From Myxococcales bacterium (lineage in GTDB: Bacteria > Myxococcota > Bradymonadia > REDH01): 7,557 nucleotides of DNA. Made by a program: the position numbers and the translations under genes. Each line of letters opens with the position of its first letter. The stretch's first letter is position 1. A model generated the notes under the pieces. That model was not told where the DNA came from, ran no database searches, and saw only the letters and a program-made list of their open reading frames with translations. This document shows positions 6,743 through 7,557 of the stretch, one piece after another. The DNA is taken from positions 1 through 7,557 of the forward strand of contig JAGWVZ010000169.1 in assembly GCA_018970625.1 (NCBI GenBank). The letters run 5' to 3'.

Positions 6743-6763
6743 GCAAACGAAGGGGTGCGTCAA
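6735..6763 (-). promoter_or_regulatory. Candidate promoter of the PNGase F-like gene
   Basis: On the minus strand TTGACG (complement of 6758-6763, five of six consensus positions) is followed after 17 bases by CACAAA (complement of 6735-6740, three of six). This would give a leader of about 25-30 bases before the ATG at 6701. A CACAC/GTGTG inverted repeat overlaps the -10 and start region and could serve as an operator. Confidence 0.35.
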
Positions 6764-6792
6764 TTGCGAATTCTCGCCTGGTCTGCCCCTCG

Positions 6793-6809
6793 AAAAGTCG
6801 TGCCGCACG
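6793..6809 (-). terminator. Weak terminator candidate after the sigma-54 regulator gene
   Basis: On the minus strand CGTG-CGG-CACG (complement of 6799-6809) is followed closely by CTTTT (complement of 6792-6796). The stem is only 4 bp, or 5 bp with a one-base centre, and the T-tract is short. It lies about 60 bp beyond the regulator stop, before the candidate promoter of the PNGase F-like gene. That placement is the main support. Confidence 0.25.
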
Positions 6810-6824
6810 CTGCAGACGCTGTGG

Positions 6825-6893
6825 TCAACTCTCGTCGTCGCCGCCGGCACGATCAAGTAGCGCTCATCAGCTCTCGTCGTCTCCGCCGGCACG
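6825..6893. repeat. 27-bp direct repeat, 42-bp period, over the regulator C-terminus
   Basis: The segments 6825-6851 and 6867-6893 are identical at 25 of 27 positions and lie exactly 42 bp apart. On the minus strand each encodes R-A-G-G-D-D-E-S followed by TGA. The two differences are synonymous (GGA versus GGC, AGC versus AGT). The first copy met by the ribosome (6867-6893) ends the regulator gene. The second is in the same frame, after the stop and the four codons GCG-CTA-CTT-GAT. Confidence 0.85.
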
Positions 6894-7557
6894 CAAACCG
6901 CGTAACTCCGGCTCGGCGTTCACGATTTGCGAGAGCCGGGGGCGCTTCATGTCCAGCAGCACGGCAGCCTGCGTAATGTTGCCTTTGGCTTCAATCAGCG
7001 CCTGGCGAATGGCTTCAACCTCGAGGCGATGCTTTAACTCATGCAGACCCACCCGGGTGTCGATGGCCCAGCGCGCCATCCACGCCTCGGGAGACTGACC
7101 ACTTGCCGGTCCAGCTGCAGACGGTGTCGCGGCAACCGAAGACGTCGCGGGCGACGACGAGCCGACCTCGCCAGGCGGCGATGGCACCGCGCGAAACTCG
7201 CCGCTCGTCGCGGTGGTCCCGCTCTGCCGCGCGCCTGACGCCGACAACTGACCGGCCGGCACACGCACACCGGTCACAGTGGTTGAAGACCGGCGCCGAG
7301 CCCAGTCATCGAAGAATGGCGGCGGCGCAGGCAGAAACTCTCCGTCGGCAAAGAAATCGTCGAATTGCCGAATCTGGCTCAATTCAATGCGCTCGCCATC
7401 CACAAACAACAGAATGGAACGTACAAAATTCTCGAGCTCACGAATATTGCCCGGCCATGAGTACCGCACCAGTAACGCCATGGCTTCGCGACTGAATTGC
7501 TTCGGAACCCAACCGGCCGGCGATAATACCGAACAGAAATATTCCACCAGCAATGGA
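6867..7557 (-). CDS. Sigma-54-dependent transcriptional activator, C-terminal part (5' end beyond window)
   Basis: This is the end of an enhancer-binding protein that uses ATP hydrolysis to open sigma-54 RNA polymerase promoters. The frame is open to the right edge and begins PLLVEYF, the usual end of the AAA+ core, so the Walker motifs and sensor domain lie outside. Residues 33-43 are SWPGNIRELEN, the family's conserved signature at the end of the AAA+ module. Residues 182-212 form a Fis-type helix-turn-helix (AIRQALIEAKGNITQAAVLL, then DMKRPRLSQIV). Between them lies an unusually long, disordered-looking Pro/Ser/Thr/Gly/Ala-rich stretch at about 84-155. A TTG at 7553 could be read as a start but falls inside the conserved domain, so it is not one. 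The gene ends in RAGGDDES and TGA, with a duplicate of that end 42 bp downstream. The PNGase F-like gene follows on the same strand after 165 bp, probably from its own promoter. Whether it regulates that gene is unknown. Confidence 0.9.
   Translation of the reverse strand, partial: PLLVEYFCSVLSPAGWVPKQFSREAMALLVRYSWPGNIRELENFVRSILLFVDGERIELSQIRQFDDFFADGEFLPAPPPFFDDWARRRSSTTVTGVRVPAGQLSASGARQSGTTATSGEFRAVPSPPGEVGSSSPATSSVAATPSAAGPASGQSPEAWMARWAIDTRVGLHELKHRLEVEAIRQALIEAKGNITQAAVLLDMKRPRLSQIVNAEPELRGLRAGGDDES

Noticed and set aside
6487..6892. Minus-strand frames overlapping the PNGase F-like gene start and its upstream region
   Set aside because: They are out of frame with the clear signal peptide, or start in intergenic DNA with no domain, and are shadow frames.

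Overview
The window is GC-rich (clearly above 60 % by eye) bacterial chromosomal DNA. No tRNA, rRNA, CRISPR array, transposase, integrase or attachment site could be seen. Two lipoproteins carry long low-complexity linkers (one rich in Asp/Ala/Thr, one in Ser/Thr/Pro), a sigma-54-type regulator carries a Pro/Ser/Thr-rich insert, and a secreted PNGase F-like enzyme is present. This style suggests Myxococcota or a related former deltaproteobacterium. That is an inference from protein style, not from a phylogenetic marker.

Layout from left to right. (1) 1-1875, minus: the first 625 residues of a Ski2-like DEFH-box helicase whose C-terminus lies beyond the left edge. (2) 1876-2043: a divergent promoter region with a consensus -35 hexamer and an inverted repeat. 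(3) 2044-2541, plus: a small SRPBCC/START-fold protein resembling DUF2505. (4) 2542-2569: a 28-bp gap between converging stop codons, containing a perfect 6-bp stem. (5) 2570-3940, minus: hemN, oxygen-independent coproporphyrinogen III dehydrogenase. (6) 3941-4280: a divergent intergenic region with a palindrome just upstream of hemN and a possible 41-codon small ORF. (7) 4281-4958, plus: an exported lipoprotein methionine sulfoxide reductase A. (8) 4986-6701, minus: a 571-residue lipoprotein joining a degenerate thioredoxin-like domain to a complete PNGase F-like domain. (9) 6702-6866: an intergenic stretch with a promoter candidate and an in-frame duplicate of the end of the next gene. (10) 6867-7557, minus: the C-terminal part of a sigma-54-dependent transcriptional activator, cut by the right edge.

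The genes do not form an obvious operon; most are separated by divergent or convergent junctions. Functional links are therefore weak. MsrA and the PNGase F-like protein are both predicted cell-envelope lipoproteins and converge with a 27-bp gap. HemN supplies the anaerobic step of haem synthesis. The helicase is probably a cytoplasmic RNA or DNA helicase. The most interesting items are the thioredoxin-like/PNGase F fusion, in which the catalytic acids and three disulfide pairs known from PNGase F appear conserved, and the exact in-frame echo of the regulator's last eight codons and stop, placed 42 bp downstream with only synonymous differences.
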